Source: Mycobacterium sp. GA-0227b (lineage in GTDB: Bacteria > Actinomycetota > Actinomycetes > Mycobacteriales > Mycobacteriaceae). From it: a stretch of 64,000 bases of DNA. Location of the stretch: assembly GCF_001499855.1 (NCBI RefSeq), contig NZ_LQIK01000004.1, positions 149,815 to 213,814 on the forward strand. The letters run 5' to 3'. Each line of letters starts with the position of its first letter. The first letter of the stretch is position 1. The translations under genes and the position numbers were made by a program. A model generated the notes under the pieces. It was not told where the DNA came from. It did not search any database and saw nothing but the letters and a program-made list of their open reading frames with translations. This document shows, piece by piece, positions 1 through 9,348 of this stretch.

Positions 1-1
1 C

Positions 2-1282
2 GCCACGGTCGAACAACGGCTGCCGCAGATTCCGCGCTACCGCCAGAAGGTCCGCGAGGTCACGCTCGGCCTGGCGCGGCCGGTGTGGGTGGACGACCGT
101 GATTTCGACATCACCTATCACATCCGCCGATCGGCGTTGCCGTCGCCGGGCAGCGACGCCCAGTTGCACGAGCTCATCGCCCGGCTGGGGTCGCGGCCGC
201 TGGACAAGTCCCGGCCGCTGTGGGAGATGTACCTGATCGAGGGCCTGGCCAAGAACCGCATCGCGCTCTACACCAAGTCACATCAGGCGTTGGTGAACGG
301 GATGACCGCGCTGGAGATCGGGCACGTCATCGCCGACCGCACCCAGAAGCCGCCGGAGTTCGGCGAGGACATCTGGATCCCGTTGCGCGAGCCCAGCGAT
401 CGGCAGTTGTTGCTCGGCGCCGTCGGCGAGTGGATCATGCGCCCGGCCGACCAGTTCGGTGCGCTGCGCTCCGCCGTCGTCGACGTCGCAACCAACGCGG
501 GCCAGTTGGTCGATATGGGGCGCCGGTTCGTCGAGGTGGTCCGTACGGTCGCGCGCGGCACCGCGCCGAGCAGCCCGCTCAACACCACCGTCTCACGCAA
601 CCGCCGGCTCACGGTGGCCAGCGGACGACTCGAGGACTTTCGCACGGTGCGGGCCCGTTACGACTGCGATGTCAACGACGTTGTGCTGGCCGTGGTGGCC
701 GGCGCATTGCGCAACTGGCTGATGAGCCGCGGTGAGCCGGTGACCGCCACGACGAGGGTGCGCGCGATGGCGCCGATGTCGGTGTATCCCGACGCCGAAC
801 TCGACGCGGCCGGTCCCGGCCAGGCCATCAGCGAGGTGTCGCCGTTCCTCGTGGACCTGCCCGTGGGCGAGGCCAACCCCGTGGTGCGGCTCTCTCAGAT
901 CGCGCACACCACCGAATCGGCGTCCACCGCCGCCAGCCTGGTCGACGCCAGGACCATCGTGACCCTGTCGGGATTCGCGCCGCCGACCCTGCACGCGATG
1001 GGCATCCGCGTCGCGACGACGTTCTCGGCCCGCCAGTTCAACCTCCTGATCACCAACGTGCCGGGCGCACAGCATCAGATGTACATCGCCGGCACCAAGC
1101 TGCTGGAGACTTACGCCGTGCCGCCTTTGCTGGCCAACCAGGTACTGGCGCTCGGGGTGACGTCCTACAACGGCATGGTCTACTTCGGAATCAATGCCGA
1201 TCGCGACGCGATGAGCGACGTCGACGTTTTGCCGAGCCTGCTGCGAGAATCGCTGGAAGAACTGCTAGAGGCCGCTCAGTGA
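2..1282 (+). CDS. WS/DGAT-family acyltransferase, 5'-truncated by window edge
   Basis: The frame is open from base 2, so the true start lies upstream. The family (wax ester synthase/diacylglycerol acyltransferase, Tgs type) joins an acyl-CoA to an alcohol or diacylglycerol at the membrane or on lipid droplets. Seen: the PLWE segment near 220-230, a C-terminal DUF1298-type region, and NVPG near 1057. The usual catalytic HHxxxDG box reads HQALVNG at 281-301, so the second His is Gln and the Asp is Asn. Position matches the tgs3 (Rv3234c/Rv3233c) slot of M. tuberculosis. The substituted box makes normal acyltransferase activity doubtful. Family assignment is secure; function is not. Confidence 0.85.
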   Translation, partial: ATVEQRLPQIPRYRQKVREVTLGLARPVWVDDRDFDITYHIRRSALPSPGSDAQLHELIARLGSRPLDKSRPLWEMYLIEGLAKNRIALYTKSHQALVNGMTALEIGHVIADRTQKPPEFGEDIWIPLREPSDRQLLLGAVGEWIMRPADQFGALRSAVVDVATNAGQLVDMGRRFVEVVRTVARGTAPSSPLNTTVSRNRRLTVASGRLEDFRTVRARYDCDVNDVVLAVVAGALRNWLMSRGEPVTATTRVRAMAPMSVYPDAELDAAGPGQAISEVSPFLVDLPVGEANPVVRLSQIAHTTESASTAASLVDARTIVTLSGFAPPTLHAMGIRVATTFSARQFNLLITNVPGAQHQMYIAGTKLLETYAVPPLLANQVLALGVTSYNGMVYFGINADRDAMSDVDVLPSLLRESLEELLEAAQ

Positions 1283-1343
1283 CCCAGTTGTCGCCTTTGC
1301 GGGATTGACTCGCTCACCGCCACCGGGGTCGAATTGGCTCACC

Positions 1344-3092
1344 ATGACCACCAGTGCCGAGAACGAGACGACCGGAAAAGTCAAAGCAGCGACGCGGCGG
1401 GCGTTCAAGTCGCCCACGGAGGATGTAGTCCCCCATCCCGTGCTCGATCAGCCGATCGAAGAGGAGGCCATCACCCGCTCGCGCGGAGTGGACTGGATCG
1501 TCTTCGGCGTCACCGCGGTCGTCGCGATCGCGTTTCTGGTGTGGGGCTTCCTCAGCACGCGAACCCTGGCCACCGCGTCGGACAGCGCCCTGACATGGGT
1601 GATGAACAACACGGGATGGTTGTTCGTGCTGACGGCCTCGGGGTTCGTGGTCTTCATCCTGTGGCTGGCGGTCGGCCGCTACGGCGCGATTCCGCTGGGC
1701 CGCGACGACGAGGAGCCCGAATTCAACGGGGTGTCGTGGGTCGCGATGATGTTCAGTGCCGGCATGGGTATCGGCTTGATGTTCTTCGGGGTGGCCGAAC
1801 CGCTGTCGCACTTCGCGTCGCCGCCGCCCGGCACCGGCCGGCAGGGCGATCCCGAGGCCGTGCAGACCGCGATGGCCACCACGTTGTTCCACTGGACGCT
1901 GCACCCGTGGGCCATCTACGCGGTCGTCGGCCTGGCGATCAGCTACGGCGTCTACCGCAAAGGCCGGCGGCAGCTGATCAGCGCGGCCTTCGAGCCTCTG
2001 CTGGGCTCCCGCGCGAACGGGCGGTGGGGCAAGGTCATCGACATGCTTGCGATCTTCGCCACGCTGTTCGGTTCGGCCGCCTCGCTGGGCTTGGGCGCGT
2101 TGCAGATTCGCAGTGGTCTGCAGATCGTCGGCGGCATCGGGGAAGCCGGAAACGCCGTCCTCGTCATGATCATCGCGGTGCTCACGGTGGCCTTCGTGTT
2201 GTCGGCGGTATCGGGGGTCGCGCGCGGCATCCAGTGGCTGTCCAACATCAACATGGTCCTGGCGGTGCTGCTGGCCGTATTCGTATTCGTGGTGGGCCCA
2301 ACGGTTTTCATCCTCAACCTGCTGCCGACATCGATGGGCAGCTATCTGGCCGACCTCGCGATGATGTCGGCGCGCACGGGTGCAGAGGGCGCCGAGGTCA
2401 ACCAATGGCTGCAGTCCTGGACGATCTTCTACTGGGCCTGGTGGGTGTCGTGGACGCCGTTCGTCGGCATGTTCATCGCACGAATCTCGCGGGGCCGCAC
2501 CATTCGTCAGTTCGTCACGGGTGTGCTGCTGGTGCCGAGCCTGGTGTCGCTGGTGTGGTTCGCGGTGTTCGGCGGCTCGGCGATCAGAGAACAGCAGGGC
2601 GGCGTCGACCTCGCGGGGGAGGGCAGCATCGAGGCGCAGCTGTTCGGCCTGCTCGAGCAGTACCCCGTCGCCACCGTCGCCAGCGTGGTGGTGATGGTGC
2701 TGGTGGCGATCTTCTTCGTCTCCGGTGCGGACGCCGCGTCGGTGGTGATGGGTTCGCTGTCCCAGCACGGCACGATCAAACCCAGCAGATCGACGGTGAT
2801 CTTCTGGGGCGTCGCGACCGGCGCCGTCGCGGCGGTGATGTTGTTGGTCGGCGGGGAGGACGCCCTGACCGGCTTGCAGACCATCACGATCATCGTTGCG
2901 CTGCCGTTCGTGCTCGTGATGGTCGGTATGGCGGTGGCGTTGGTGAAGGATCTACGCCGTGACCCGCTGATGGTCCGCAGGGAGTACGCGGCGGAGGCCG
3001 TCGACACCGCCGTCATCCACGGTGTCATACAACACGGCGACGACTTCATCATCTCGGTGGAGAAGGATCCCGCGAGCGGCAAATCCCAGTAG
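1344..3092 (+). CDS. BCCT-family glycine betaine/choline/carnitine transporter
   Basis: A 582-residue multi-pass inner-membrane carrier that should import a quaternary-ammonium osmolyte with sodium or protons. Seen: a hydrophilic N-terminus of about 45 residues, then about 12 hydrophobic segments, the GMGIGLMFFGVAEP motif near 1765-1806, and the Trp-rich family signature FYWAWWVSWTPF near 2431-2466. I chose ATG 1344 over an upstream TTG at 1305 because the added residues are low-complexity and there is no ribosome site there. The gene lies between the acyltransferase and the Rv3231c homologue, where M. tuberculosis has ppk2. Substrate cannot be read from sequence. Confidence 0.93.
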   Translation: MTTSAENETTGKVKAATRRAFKSPTEDVVPHPVLDQPIEEEAITRSRGVDWIVFGVTAVVAIAFLVWGFLSTRTLATASDSALTWVMNNTGWLFVLTASGFVVFILWLAVGRYGAIPLGRDDEEPEFNGVSWVAMMFSAGMGIGLMFFGVAEPLSHFASPPPGTGRQGDPEAVQTAMATTLFHWTLHPWAIYAVVGLAISYGVYRKGRRQLISAAFEPLLGSRANGRWGKVIDMLAIFATLFGSAASLGLGALQIRSGLQIVGGIGEAGNAVLVMIIAVLTVAFVLSAVSGVARGIQWLSNINMVLAVLLAVFVFVVGPTVFILNLLPTSMGSYLADLAMMSARTGAEGAEVNQWLQSWTIFYWAWWVSWTPFVGMFIARISRGRTIRQFVTGVLLVPSLVSLVWFAVFGGSAIREQQGGVDLAGEGSIEAQLFGLLEQYPVATVASVVVMVLVAIFFVSGADAASVVMGSLSQHGTIKPSRSTVIFWGVATGAVAAVMLLVGGEDALTGLQTITIIVALPFVLVMVGMAVALVKDLRRDPLMVRREYAAEAVDTAVIHGVIQHGDDFIISVEKDPASGKSQ

Positions 3093-3116
3093 TTCCCGAC
3101 CGGCTAATCTCGCCTG

Positions 3117-3614
3117 GTGCGCGTGTACATCCCGGCGACCCTGGCCATGCTGCAGCAGCTCGTCGCCGACCGGACGCTGTACGCCCGCAGCGGCACCGCG
3201 TTCGCGGTGACGCCCGCGCTGCGCGAGTCCTACGCCGAGGGCGACGACGACGAACTCGCCGAGGTGGCGCGACGGGAAGCCGCGCTGGCCTCGCTGCGCT
3301 TGCTCGCCGGCGAAGGCACGTCCGGCCTGCCGCCGCGGCGCGCGGTGGTGGAGGCGGAGGTCGACGGGGCGATACCCCGGCCCGATCTCGACGACGCCGT
3401 GGTGCGGCTGCCCGGTCCGCTCGCATTCGACGACGTCATCGCCGCATATGTGGACAACGCCGAAGCCGAGTCCGCGGTCCTGCCCGCGATCGAGGCCGTC
3501 GACGAGGCGGACCTTGGCGATGAGGATGCGGACTTCGTCGTCGGTGACGCCCAGGACCACGACCTGGCCTGGTACGCGCCGCAGGAACTACCGTTCCTGC
3601 TCGAGCTGCTCTGA
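3117..3614 (+). CDS. Conserved hypothetical protein, Rv3231c family
   Basis: A 165-residue acidic soluble protein with GTG start, 24 bases after the transporter gene. It begins MRVYIPATLAMLQQL and carries long acidic stretches (EGDDDELAEV, EADLGDEDAD). No catalytic motif, signal peptide or membrane segment is visible. Length and order next to the desA3 locus match Rv3231c (169 residues). Its role is unknown; it may share a transcript with the transporter upstream. Confidence 0.8.
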   Translation: MRVYIPATLAMLQQLVADRTLYARSGTAFAVTPALRESYAEGDDDELAEVARREAALASLRLLAGEGTSGLPPRRAVVEAEVDGAIPRPDLDDAVVRLPGPLAFDDVIAAYVDNAEAESAVLPAIEAVDEADLGDEDADFVVGDAQDHDLAWYAPQELPFLLELL

Positions 3615-3640
3615 ACGTTTCAGCTGTTCACGGGGGTAAA

Positions 3641-3675
3641 GTAGGTACGGAGGCGTAGGTTACGGTACCGTAGGT
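3641..3675 (+). promoter_or_regulatory. Operator repeats upstream of the DesA3 reductase gene
   Basis: GTAGGT occurs three times in the same direction, at 3641-3646, 3655-3660 and 3670-3675, a spacing of 14-15 bases. A perfect 12-bp palindrome TACGGTACCGTA lies at 3661-3672. The same GTAGGT word builds the operator before desA3 at 4828-4851. The last copy ends two bases before the ATG, so a bound repressor would cover the translation start region. Likely site for a TetR-type lipid regulator; the regulator is not identified. Confidence 0.6.
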
Positions 3676-3677
3676 TC

Positions 3678-4814
3678 ATGGCCAAGAACTACGTCAAGGT
3701 CTCGGCCAATGTCGCCGATACGGTGCGGCCGACCGTCGCCGGGGCCAAGCAGCATCCGGGACTGAACGCCTTGCGAACCATTGCCGGGCGTATCACGACG
3801 CCGCTGCTGCCCGACGATTACCTCAAGCTCGCCAACCCGCTCTGGTCGGCGCGCGAGCTGCGCGGGCGGGTGCTCGACGTCCGCCGGGAGACCGAGGACT
3901 CGGCGACGTTGGTCATCAAGCCCGGGTGGGGCTTCACGTTCGACTACCGCCCCGGCCAGTACATCGGGATCGGTGTGCAGATCGAAGGCCGCTGGCGGTG
4001 GCGGTCGTACTCGCTGACCTCGACGCCGTCGCGAACCACCCGCACGATCACGATCACGGTCAAGGCGATGCCGGAGGGGTTCCTGTCGACGCATCTCGTC
4101 GAGGGGCTCGCACCGGGCACGATCGTGCGGTTGGCCGCGCCCCAGGGCAACTTCGTGATGCCCGACCCGGCACCGGCGAAGGTGTTGTTCCTCACCGGCG
4201 GCTCCGGCATCACGCCGGTGATGTCGATGCTTCGCACCTTGGCTCGCCGCGACCAGATCACCGACATCGTCCATTTGCATTCGGCGCCAACGGAATCGGA
4301 GGTCATGTTCGCCGGTGAGCTGGGTGAGCTGGCCCGTGCGCATGACGGCTATGAGTTGCGGCTGCGCTCGACGCGCACACAAGGCCGGCTGGACGTCTCG
4401 CGGCTGGATGACCAGGTGCCCGACTGGCGGGAGCGCCAGACGTGGGCGTGTGGTCCGGCGGGCATGCTCGACGCCGCCCAGCGGGCGTGGTCGGCGGCCG
4501 GCCTCGAAGACCGGTTGCACCTCGAGCGCTTTGCGGTGTCCAAGGCCGCCGTGCACGGGCAGGGCGGCACGGTCGAGTTCGCGCGGAGCGGCAAGACGGT
4601 CACCGTGGACGCCGCGACGCCGTTGATGGATGCCGGCGAGCAGGTGGGCATCCGGATGCCGTTCGGCTGCCGGATGGGTATCTGCCAGTCGTGTGTGGTG
4701 GGCCTGGTCGAGGGGCATGTTCGCGACTTGCGCACGGGCGACGAGCGCGAGCCGGGGTCGCGGATACAGACGTGTATCTCCGCAGCATCGGGCGATTGCG
4801 TGCTCGATGTCTGA
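3678..4814 (+). CDS. Ferredoxin-type oxidoreductase, electron donor to DesA3 (Rv3230c family)
   Basis: A 378-residue flavin/iron-sulfur reductase that passes electrons from NAD(P)H to the membrane desaturase DesA3. Seen in order: an FAD-binding segment with RSYSLTS near 4006-4026, a nucleotide-binding loop [12 protein letters not shown] near 4189-4224, a second signature TWACGPAGM near 4441-4467, and a C-terminal plant-type 2Fe-2S domain CRMGICQSC with a further Cys in RIQTCIS near 4770. This FAD-NAD-2Fe2S order is that of Rv3230c. The gene sits 69 bases before desA3 with a separate operator between, so the two are co-regulated but may not be only cotranscribed. Confidence 0.93.
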   Translation: MAKNYVKVSANVADTVRPTVAGAKQHPGLNALRTIAGRITTPLLPDDYLKLANPLWSARELRGRVLDVRRETEDSATLVIKPGWGFTFDYRPGQYIGIGVQIEGRWRWRSYSLTSTPSRTTRTITITVKAMPEGFLSTHLVEGLAPGTIVRLAAPQGNFVMPDPAPAKVLFLTGGSGITPVMSMLRTLARRDQITDIVHLHSAPTESEVMFAGELGELARAHDGYELRLRSTRTQGRLDVSRLDDQVPDWRERQTWACGPAGMLDAAQRAWSAAGLEDRLHLERFAVSKAAVHGQGGTVEFARSGKTVTVDAATPLMDAGEQVGIRMPFGCRMGICQSCVVGLVEGHVRDLRTGDEREPGSRIQTCISAASGDCVLDV

Positions 4815-4827
4815 GGTTTACTGGCTG

Positions 4828-4851
4828 GTAACCTACGGGTACGTAGGTTAC
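4828..4851 (+). promoter_or_regulatory. Perfect inverted-repeat operator before desA3
   Basis: Two perfectly complementary 10-base arms, GTAACCTACG at 4828-4837 and CGTAGGTTAC at 4842-4851, are separated by GGTA. A further half-like GCGTAGGC follows at 4855-4862, ahead of the AGGAGG ribosome site at 4871-4876. The geometry (24-bp palindrome between stop codon and next start) is typical of a TetR-family operator. It shares the GTAGGT core with the repeats at 3641-3675. Confidence 0.7.
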
Positions 4852-4883
4852 GTTAGCGTAGGCATGCGAGAGGAGGCTTGACG

Positions 4884-6116
4884 GTGGCAATCACTGACGT
4901 TCCCGAATTCGCGCATCTGACCGAGGCGGACATCGAGAGCCTGGCCGTGGAATTGGATGCGATCCGCCAGGACATCGAAGACTCCCGCGGTGAGCGCGAC
5001 GCCCGCTACATCCGCCGCACCATCGCGGCCCAGCGTGCGCTGGAGGTGGCCGCGCGACTGATGCTGGCCGCAAGCAATCGTCGCTCGGCGTGGTGGGCCG
5101 GCACCGTCACGCTCGGCGTGGCCAAGATCATCGAGAACATGGAGATCGGCCACAACGTCATGCACGGCCAATGGGATTGGATGAACGATCCCGAGATCCA
5201 TTCCTCGACGTGGGAGTGGGACATGAGCGGAGCGTCCAAGCACTGGCGCTTCACCCACAACTTCATGCACCACAAGTACACGAACATCCTGGGCATGGAC
5301 GACGATGTGGGCTACGGCCTGATCCGCGTCACCCGGGACACCAAATGGAAGCCCATGAACCTGTTGAACCTGGTGTTCAACACGGTCTTGATGGCGCTGT
5401 TCGAATGGGGAGTCGGACTGCAGCACTTGGAGATCGGCAAGATCTTCAAGGGTCGCGACGACCGCAAGGCCACGTTCGTGCGGCTACGGGAGTTCGGCGT
5501 CAAGGCGGGCAACCAGGTGGCCAAGGACTACGTCGTCTACCCGGCGCTGACCTCGTTGTCGCCCGGTGCGTCGTTCAAGTCGACGATGAAGGCCAACGCG
5601 GTCGCCAACATCATCCGCAACGTGTGGGCGAACGCCGTGATCTTCTGCGGCCACTTTCCGGACGGTGCAGAGAAATTCACCAAGACCGACATGGTCGGTG
5701 AGACCAAGGGCCAGTGGTACCTGCGTCAGATGCTGGGCAGCGCCAACTTCGAGAACGGCCCGGTGCTGCGGTTCATGAGCGGCAACCTGTGCCATCAGAT
5801 CGAACACCACCTGTTTCCCGATCTGCCGAGCAACCGGTATTACGAGATCTCGATCCGGGTGCGCCAGTTGTGCGACAAGTACGACCTGCCGTACACGACG
5901 GGTTCGTTCCTGCTGCAGTACGGCAAGGCCTGGCGGACCATCGCCAAGCTGTCGCTGCCGGACAAGTACCTGACCGACACCCGCGACGATGCGCCGGAGA
6001 CCCGCAGCGAGCGGATGTTCGCCGAGTTGGAGCCGGGTCAGCGGCGTGGGCTGAAGTCGGCGATCGCTGCCGCGCGGGCCCGCCGTCGCGTGCGTCGTAC
6101 CACAACGTCAGTCTGA
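4884..6116 (+). CDS. desA3: Membrane-bound stearoyl-CoA 9-desaturase DesA3
   Basis: Introduces the delta-9 double bond into stearoyl-CoA to give oleoyl-CoA, in the cell membrane, using the reductase encoded just upstream. The three iron-binding His boxes are intact: GHNVMH, HNFMHH and HQIEHH. GTG 4884 is chosen because a perfect AGGAGG ends seven bases before it and the product then begins MAITDV as in M. tuberculosis DesA3; a TTG six bases earlier is less likely. About 410 residues, the normal family length, with a basic C-terminal tail ending in ARRRVRRTT. Likely controlled through the palindrome at 4828-4851. Confidence 0.96.
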   Translation: MAITDVPEFAHLTEADIESLAVELDAIRQDIEDSRGERDARYIRRTIAAQRALEVAARLMLAASNRRSAWWAGTVTLGVAKIIENMEIGHNVMHGQWDWMNDPEIHSSTWEWDMSGASKHWRFTHNFMHHKYTNILGMDDDVGYGLIRVTRDTKWKPMNLLNLVFNTVLMALFEWGVGLQHLEIGKIFKGRDDRKATFVRLREFGVKAGNQVAKDYVVYPALTSLSPGASFKSTMKANAVANIIRNVWANAVIFCGHFPDGAEKFTKTDMVGETKGQWYLRQMLGSANFENGPVLRFMSGNLCHQIEHHLFPDLPSNRYYEISIRVRQLCDKYDLPYTTGSFLLQYGKAWRTIAKLSLPDKYLTDTRDDAPETRSERMFAELEPGQRRGLKSAIAAARARRRVRRTTTSV

Positions 6117-6155
6117 GAGCGTCACCGCGCATATATAGCCACGACGACGCTCTCA
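6114..6155. terminator. Inverted repeat between convergent desA3 and rsgA
   Basis: Perfect 10-base arms TGAGAGCGTC (6114-6123, including the desA3 stop) and GACGCTCTCA (6146-6155) enclose a 22-base loop with an AT-rich centre. Placed between convergent genes, it may end transcription in both directions. The loop is long and there is no U-tract. Confidence 0.5.
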
Positions 6156-6178
6156 GCGCGACATTGTGTCGGGACGAC

Positions 6179-7156
6179 CTACGAGTGGAGCGCGGACAGC
6201 AGTCGCCGGGCCGCGCCGACACGGCCGACCGCCGGGCCGCTCAGCGCGTCGAGGGCGCATTCGGGATCGGCGGGCGGACCCATGTGCCCGCAGCCGCGCG
6301 GACAGTCCTTGATCGCCTCGGCCAGGTCGGAGAAGGCCAGCAGCACGTCGTCGGGTTCGATGTGGGCCAACCCGAACGACCGGATGCCCGGCGTATCGAT
6401 CACCCAACCCCCCAAGCTCAGCGGCAGCGCCACCGACTGTGTCGAGGTATGCCTGCCCTTGCCGACGTCGGTGACCTCTCCGGTAGCCCGTTCGGCTTGC
6501 GGCACAAGGCGATTCACCAACGTCGACTTTCCGACCCCGGAGTGGCCGAGCAGCACGGTGACCCGGTCGACCAGTAGCGGGGCGACCACGTCGAGCGGGT
6601 CGTCGCGGCCCGCGGTGGTGACCGTCAGATCGAGGTCGGCGAACTGCGCCGCGAACGGTTCGGGCGAAGCGAGATCCGTCTTGGTCAGGCACAGGATCGG
6701 CTCGAGCCCGCCGGCGTAGGCGGCGATCAGCGCGCGCTCCACCAGGCCGGCACGCGGCGGCGGGTCGGCGAGCGCGACGACGATCAACAACTGGTCGGCG
6801 TTGGCGACGACGACCCGCTCGCTGGGATCGGTGTCATCGGCCGTGCGGCGCAACACTGTTCGTCGTGCACCGCGCCGCACGATGCGGGCCAGCGTGTCGG
6901 GCCGGCCCGACAGATCGCCGACGATCCCGACCTCGTCGCCGACGACGATCGGCGTGCGGCCCAACTCCCGCGCCCGCATCGCGATGACCCGGCGGTCCGG
7001 GTCGCCGCCGAGCGCGCAGCCCCACCGTCCCCGGTCGACGGTCACCACCATCGCCTCCTGCGCGTCGGCGTGGTCGGGCCGAATCTTGGTCCGCGGCCGA
7101 GAGCCCCGGCCGGGTCGCACCCGGACATCGGACTCGTCGTACTCGCGCCGACTCAA
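6179..7156 (-). CDS. rsgA: Ribosome small-subunit-dependent GTPase RsgA
   Basis: A 325-residue circularly permuted GTPase that helps late maturation of the 30S subunit. Seen: an N-terminal OB-like part ([12 protein letters not shown]), then G motifs in permuted order: TKTD-type LTKTDL, the P-loop GHSGVGKST and the DTPG motif, followed by a C-terminal zinc knuckle CPRGCGH with a further Cys in DPECALD. TTG 7156 is preferred because it overlaps the aroA stop (TTGA) and the product then starts [15 protein letters not shown] like Rv3228. Cotranscribed with aroA. Confidence 0.95.
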   Translation of the reverse strand: MSRREYDESDVRVRPGRGSRPRTKIRPDHADAQEAMVVTVDRGRWGCALGGDPDRRVIAMRARELGRTPIVVGDEVGIVGDLSGRPDTLARIVRRGARRTVLRRTADDTDPSERVVVANADQLLIVVALADPPPRAGLVERALIAAYAGGLEPILCLTKTDLASPEPFAAQFADLDLTVTTAGRDDPLDVVAPLLVDRVTVLLGHSGVGKSTLVNRLVPQAERATGEVTDVGKGRHTSTQSVALPLSLGGWVIDTPGIRSFGLAHIEPDDVLLAFSDLAEAIKDCPRGCGHMGPPADPECALDALSGPAVGRVGAARRLLSALHS

Positions 7157-8481
7157 GCCGGGTCGACCTCCGTCGCCTGTCCGGCCAGCATGTCGGCCCA
7201 GAGCTGCGGGAAGCCGGGCAGTGTCTTGGCGGTGGTCTCGATGTCCTCCACCGCGACACCGGGAACCCGAAGTCCCACAATGGCTCCCGCGGTGGCCATC
7301 CGATGGTCGGCGTACGAGTGCCACAGGCCGCCGTGCAGCGGTCGGGCGGTGATCATCAGCCCGTCGGCCGTCTCCTCGCAATCTCCGCCGAGGGCGTTGA
7401 TCTCGGTCGACAGCGCGGCCAACCGGTCGGTTTCGTGTCCGCGCAGATGCGCGACACCCGACAGTTTCGACACCGAGCCGGGGGAGGCCAGCGCGGCGAG
7501 CGCCGCAACCGCCGGTGTCAGTTCACCGACCTCGTGCAGGTCGACGTCGATGCCGTCGTAGACCTGGGCGCCGTGCACTTCGAGGTACGAGTCTGCGTGG
7601 TGGACAACCGTTCCCAGCTTCTTCAGGATCGCGATGATCACCTCGGCCGGTTGTGTGCTGACCCGCGGCCACCCGGTCAGCCGGACGGTACCGCCGCTGA
7701 CCACGGCCGCGGCGAGGAACGGCACCGCGTTGGACAGGTCGGGCTCGATGACCCAGCGCCGGGCGGCGACCGGCCCCGGCGCCACCCGCCACCTGTTGGG
7801 CTCGCTGTCGTCGACGTGGACGCCGGCGTCGCGCAGCATCGCGACTGTCATCGCCACATGCGGCGCCGACGGCACCGACTCACCGGTGTGCACGATCGTC
7901 AGTCCGTCGCTGAACCCCGCACCGGAGAGCAGCAGGCCCGAGACGAACTGCGAGGACGCTGACGCGTCGATCTCGACGGTGCCTCCGGCGACCGCGCCGG
8001 CGCCGCGCACGGCGAACGGCAGGCCGTCGCCGTCGATGTCGACCCCGAGGCCGCGTAGCGCGTCGAGCAGCGGCGTGATCGGGCGGGCGCGGGCCTGCTC
8101 GTCGCCGTCAAACGTCACCGTCGCGCTGCTCAGGGCGGCGACGGGCGGAACGAACCGCAGCACCGTGCCCGCCAGCCCGCAGTCGATGCACGCTCCGTCG
8201 GGCGGCGCGAGTTCTCCGCCGACGCTCAGCTCGTCGCCCCCGCCGCCGACCGTCACGCCGAGCGCCTGCAGCGCGCCGACCATCAGGTCGGTGTCGCGGC
8301 TGCGCAGCGCGCCGCTGATCGTCGACTCACCGTTCGCGGTGGCCAGCGCGGCCAGCACCAACGCCCGGTTCGTCTGCGACTTGGAGCCCGGCACGGTGAC
8401 CGTCGCATCCACCGGACTCGACGTCGACGGGGCCGGCCAGGCCGCCGGCTCTCGGTCTCCGCGCACGCTCACGGCTCCCAT
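7153..8481 (-). CDS. aroA: 3-phosphoshikimate 1-carboxyvinyltransferase (EPSP synthase)
   Basis: Sixth step of the shikimate pathway: transfers the enolpyruvyl group of PEP to shikimate-3-phosphate in the cytoplasm. Seen: the N-terminal [17 protein letters not shown] substrate loop, [12 protein letters not shown] (the PEP-binding loop), and the C-terminal YADHRMA motif. ATG 8481 gives 442 residues, the expected length. The stop overlaps the rsgA start. Transcribed divergently from the SRAP gene, with only 36 bases between the two start codons, so promoters overlap and transcripts are probably short-leadered or leaderless. Confidence 0.96.
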   Translation of the reverse strand: MGAVSVRGDREPAAWPAPSTSSPVDATVTVPGSKSQTNRALVLAALATANGESTISGALRSRDTDLMVGALQALGVTVGGGGDELSVGGELAPPDGACIDCGLAGTVLRFVPPVAALSSATVTFDGDEQARARPITPLLDALRGLGVDIDGDGLPFAVRGAGAVAGGTVEIDASASSQFVSGLLLSGAGFSDGLTIVHTGESVPSAPHVAMTVAMLRDAGVHVDDSEPNRWRVAPGPVAARRWVIEPDLSNAVPFLAAAVVSGGTVRLTGWPRVSTQPAEVIIAILKKLGTVVHHADSYLEVHGAQVYDGIDVDLHEVGELTPAVAALAALASPGSVSKLSGVAHLRGHETDRLAALSTEINALGGDCEETADGLMITARPLHGGLWHSYADHRMATAGAIVGLRVPGVAVEDIETTAKTLPGFPQLWADMLAGQATEVDPA

Positions 8482-8517
8482 CTTCCCTTGTCGGCTTCGC
8501 GTGCCACCATGGGATTC

Positions 8518-9276
8518 ATGTGTGGACGTTTCGCGGTGACCACCGACCCGGCGCTGCTGGCCGAGAAAATCAAGGCGATCGACGAAACGACCTCCGGTAA
8601 GGAGCCGACGCGACCCAACTACAACGTCGCCCCGACCACCACGATCAGCACCGTGGTCAAGCGGCACACCGAACCCGACGACGACGCCACCCGGCGGCTG
8701 CGGTCGATGCGCTGGGGGCTGGTGCCGCCGTGGGCCAAGTCCACCGAAGAGGGCGGCCCGGAGACCAAGGGGCCACTGTTGATCAACGCCCGCTCCGACA
8801 AGCTGACCACCTCGCCGGTGTTCCGCAGCTCGGCCAAGAGCAAGCGCTGCCTGGTTCCGATGGACGGCTGGTACGAGTGGCAGAAGAAAGGCGAAGGGAA
8901 GGGGGCGAAGATTCCCTTCTTCATGTACGCCGGCGACGGCGAGCCACTGTTCATGGCGGGGTTGTGGTCGACGTGGCGGCCCAAGGACGGCCCCAAGGAT
9001 GCCCCGCCGTTGCTGAGCTGCACCATCATCACCACCGACGCCGCCGGTCCGCTCGCCGAGATCCACGACCGGATGCCGCTGACCGTCAGCGCACGCGACT
9101 GGGACCGCTGGCTGGACCCCGACGCGCCGATCGACGAAGGCCTGCTGCGCGGCCACGGCGACCTGGACCGCATCGAGGTCCGGGAGGTCTCCCGGCTGGT
9201 GAACAACGTTCGCAACAACGGTCCTGAGCTGATCGAGCCGGTGGAACCGCAGGCCGAGCAGGGCACCCTGCTCTGA
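8518..9276 (+). CDS. SRAP-domain protein (HMCES/YedK family), abasic-site crosslinker
   Basis: A 252-residue SOS-response-associated peptidase. The family forms a covalent thiazolidine link with abasic sites in single-stranded DNA through Cys2. Seen: MCGRFAV start giving Cys2 after Met removal, NARSDKL, the PMDGWYEWQ segment with the catalytic Glu, and EIHDRMP with the conserved His. Length equals Rv3226c. Start is fixed by the need for Cys at position 2. Confidence 0.95.
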   Translation: MCGRFAVTTDPALLAEKIKAIDETTSGKEPTRPNYNVAPTTTISTVVKRHTEPDDDATRRLRSMRWGLVPPWAKSTEEGGPETKGPLLINARSDKLTTSPVFRSSAKSKRCLVPMDGWYEWQKKGEGKGAKIPFFMYAGDGEPLFMAGLWSTWRPKDGPKDAPPLLSCTIITTDAAGPLAEIHDRMPLTVSARDWDRWLDPDAPIDEGLLRGHGDLDRIEVREVSRLVNNVRNNGPELIEPVEPQAEQGTLL

Positions 9277-9310
9277 CGGTCCCGGGCGCCGCGCTCAGGC
9301 GCAGTCACAC

Positions 9311-9348
9311 TTGACAGAGGATTCCTCGGTACAGATAGAGTAATCCTC
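9311..9348 (+). promoter_or_regulatory. Promoter with overlapping inverted repeats before the TetR gene
   Basis: A consensus -35 TTGACA lies at 9311-9316, with a poor -10 (GATAGA, 9334-9339) 17 bases on. GAGGATT at 9317-9323 pairs with AATCCTC at 9342-9348, and GAGGATTCCTC (9317-9327) is itself a palindrome with a one-base centre. Repeats inside the promoter suggest autorepression by the TetR protein that follows. Confidence 0.55.
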
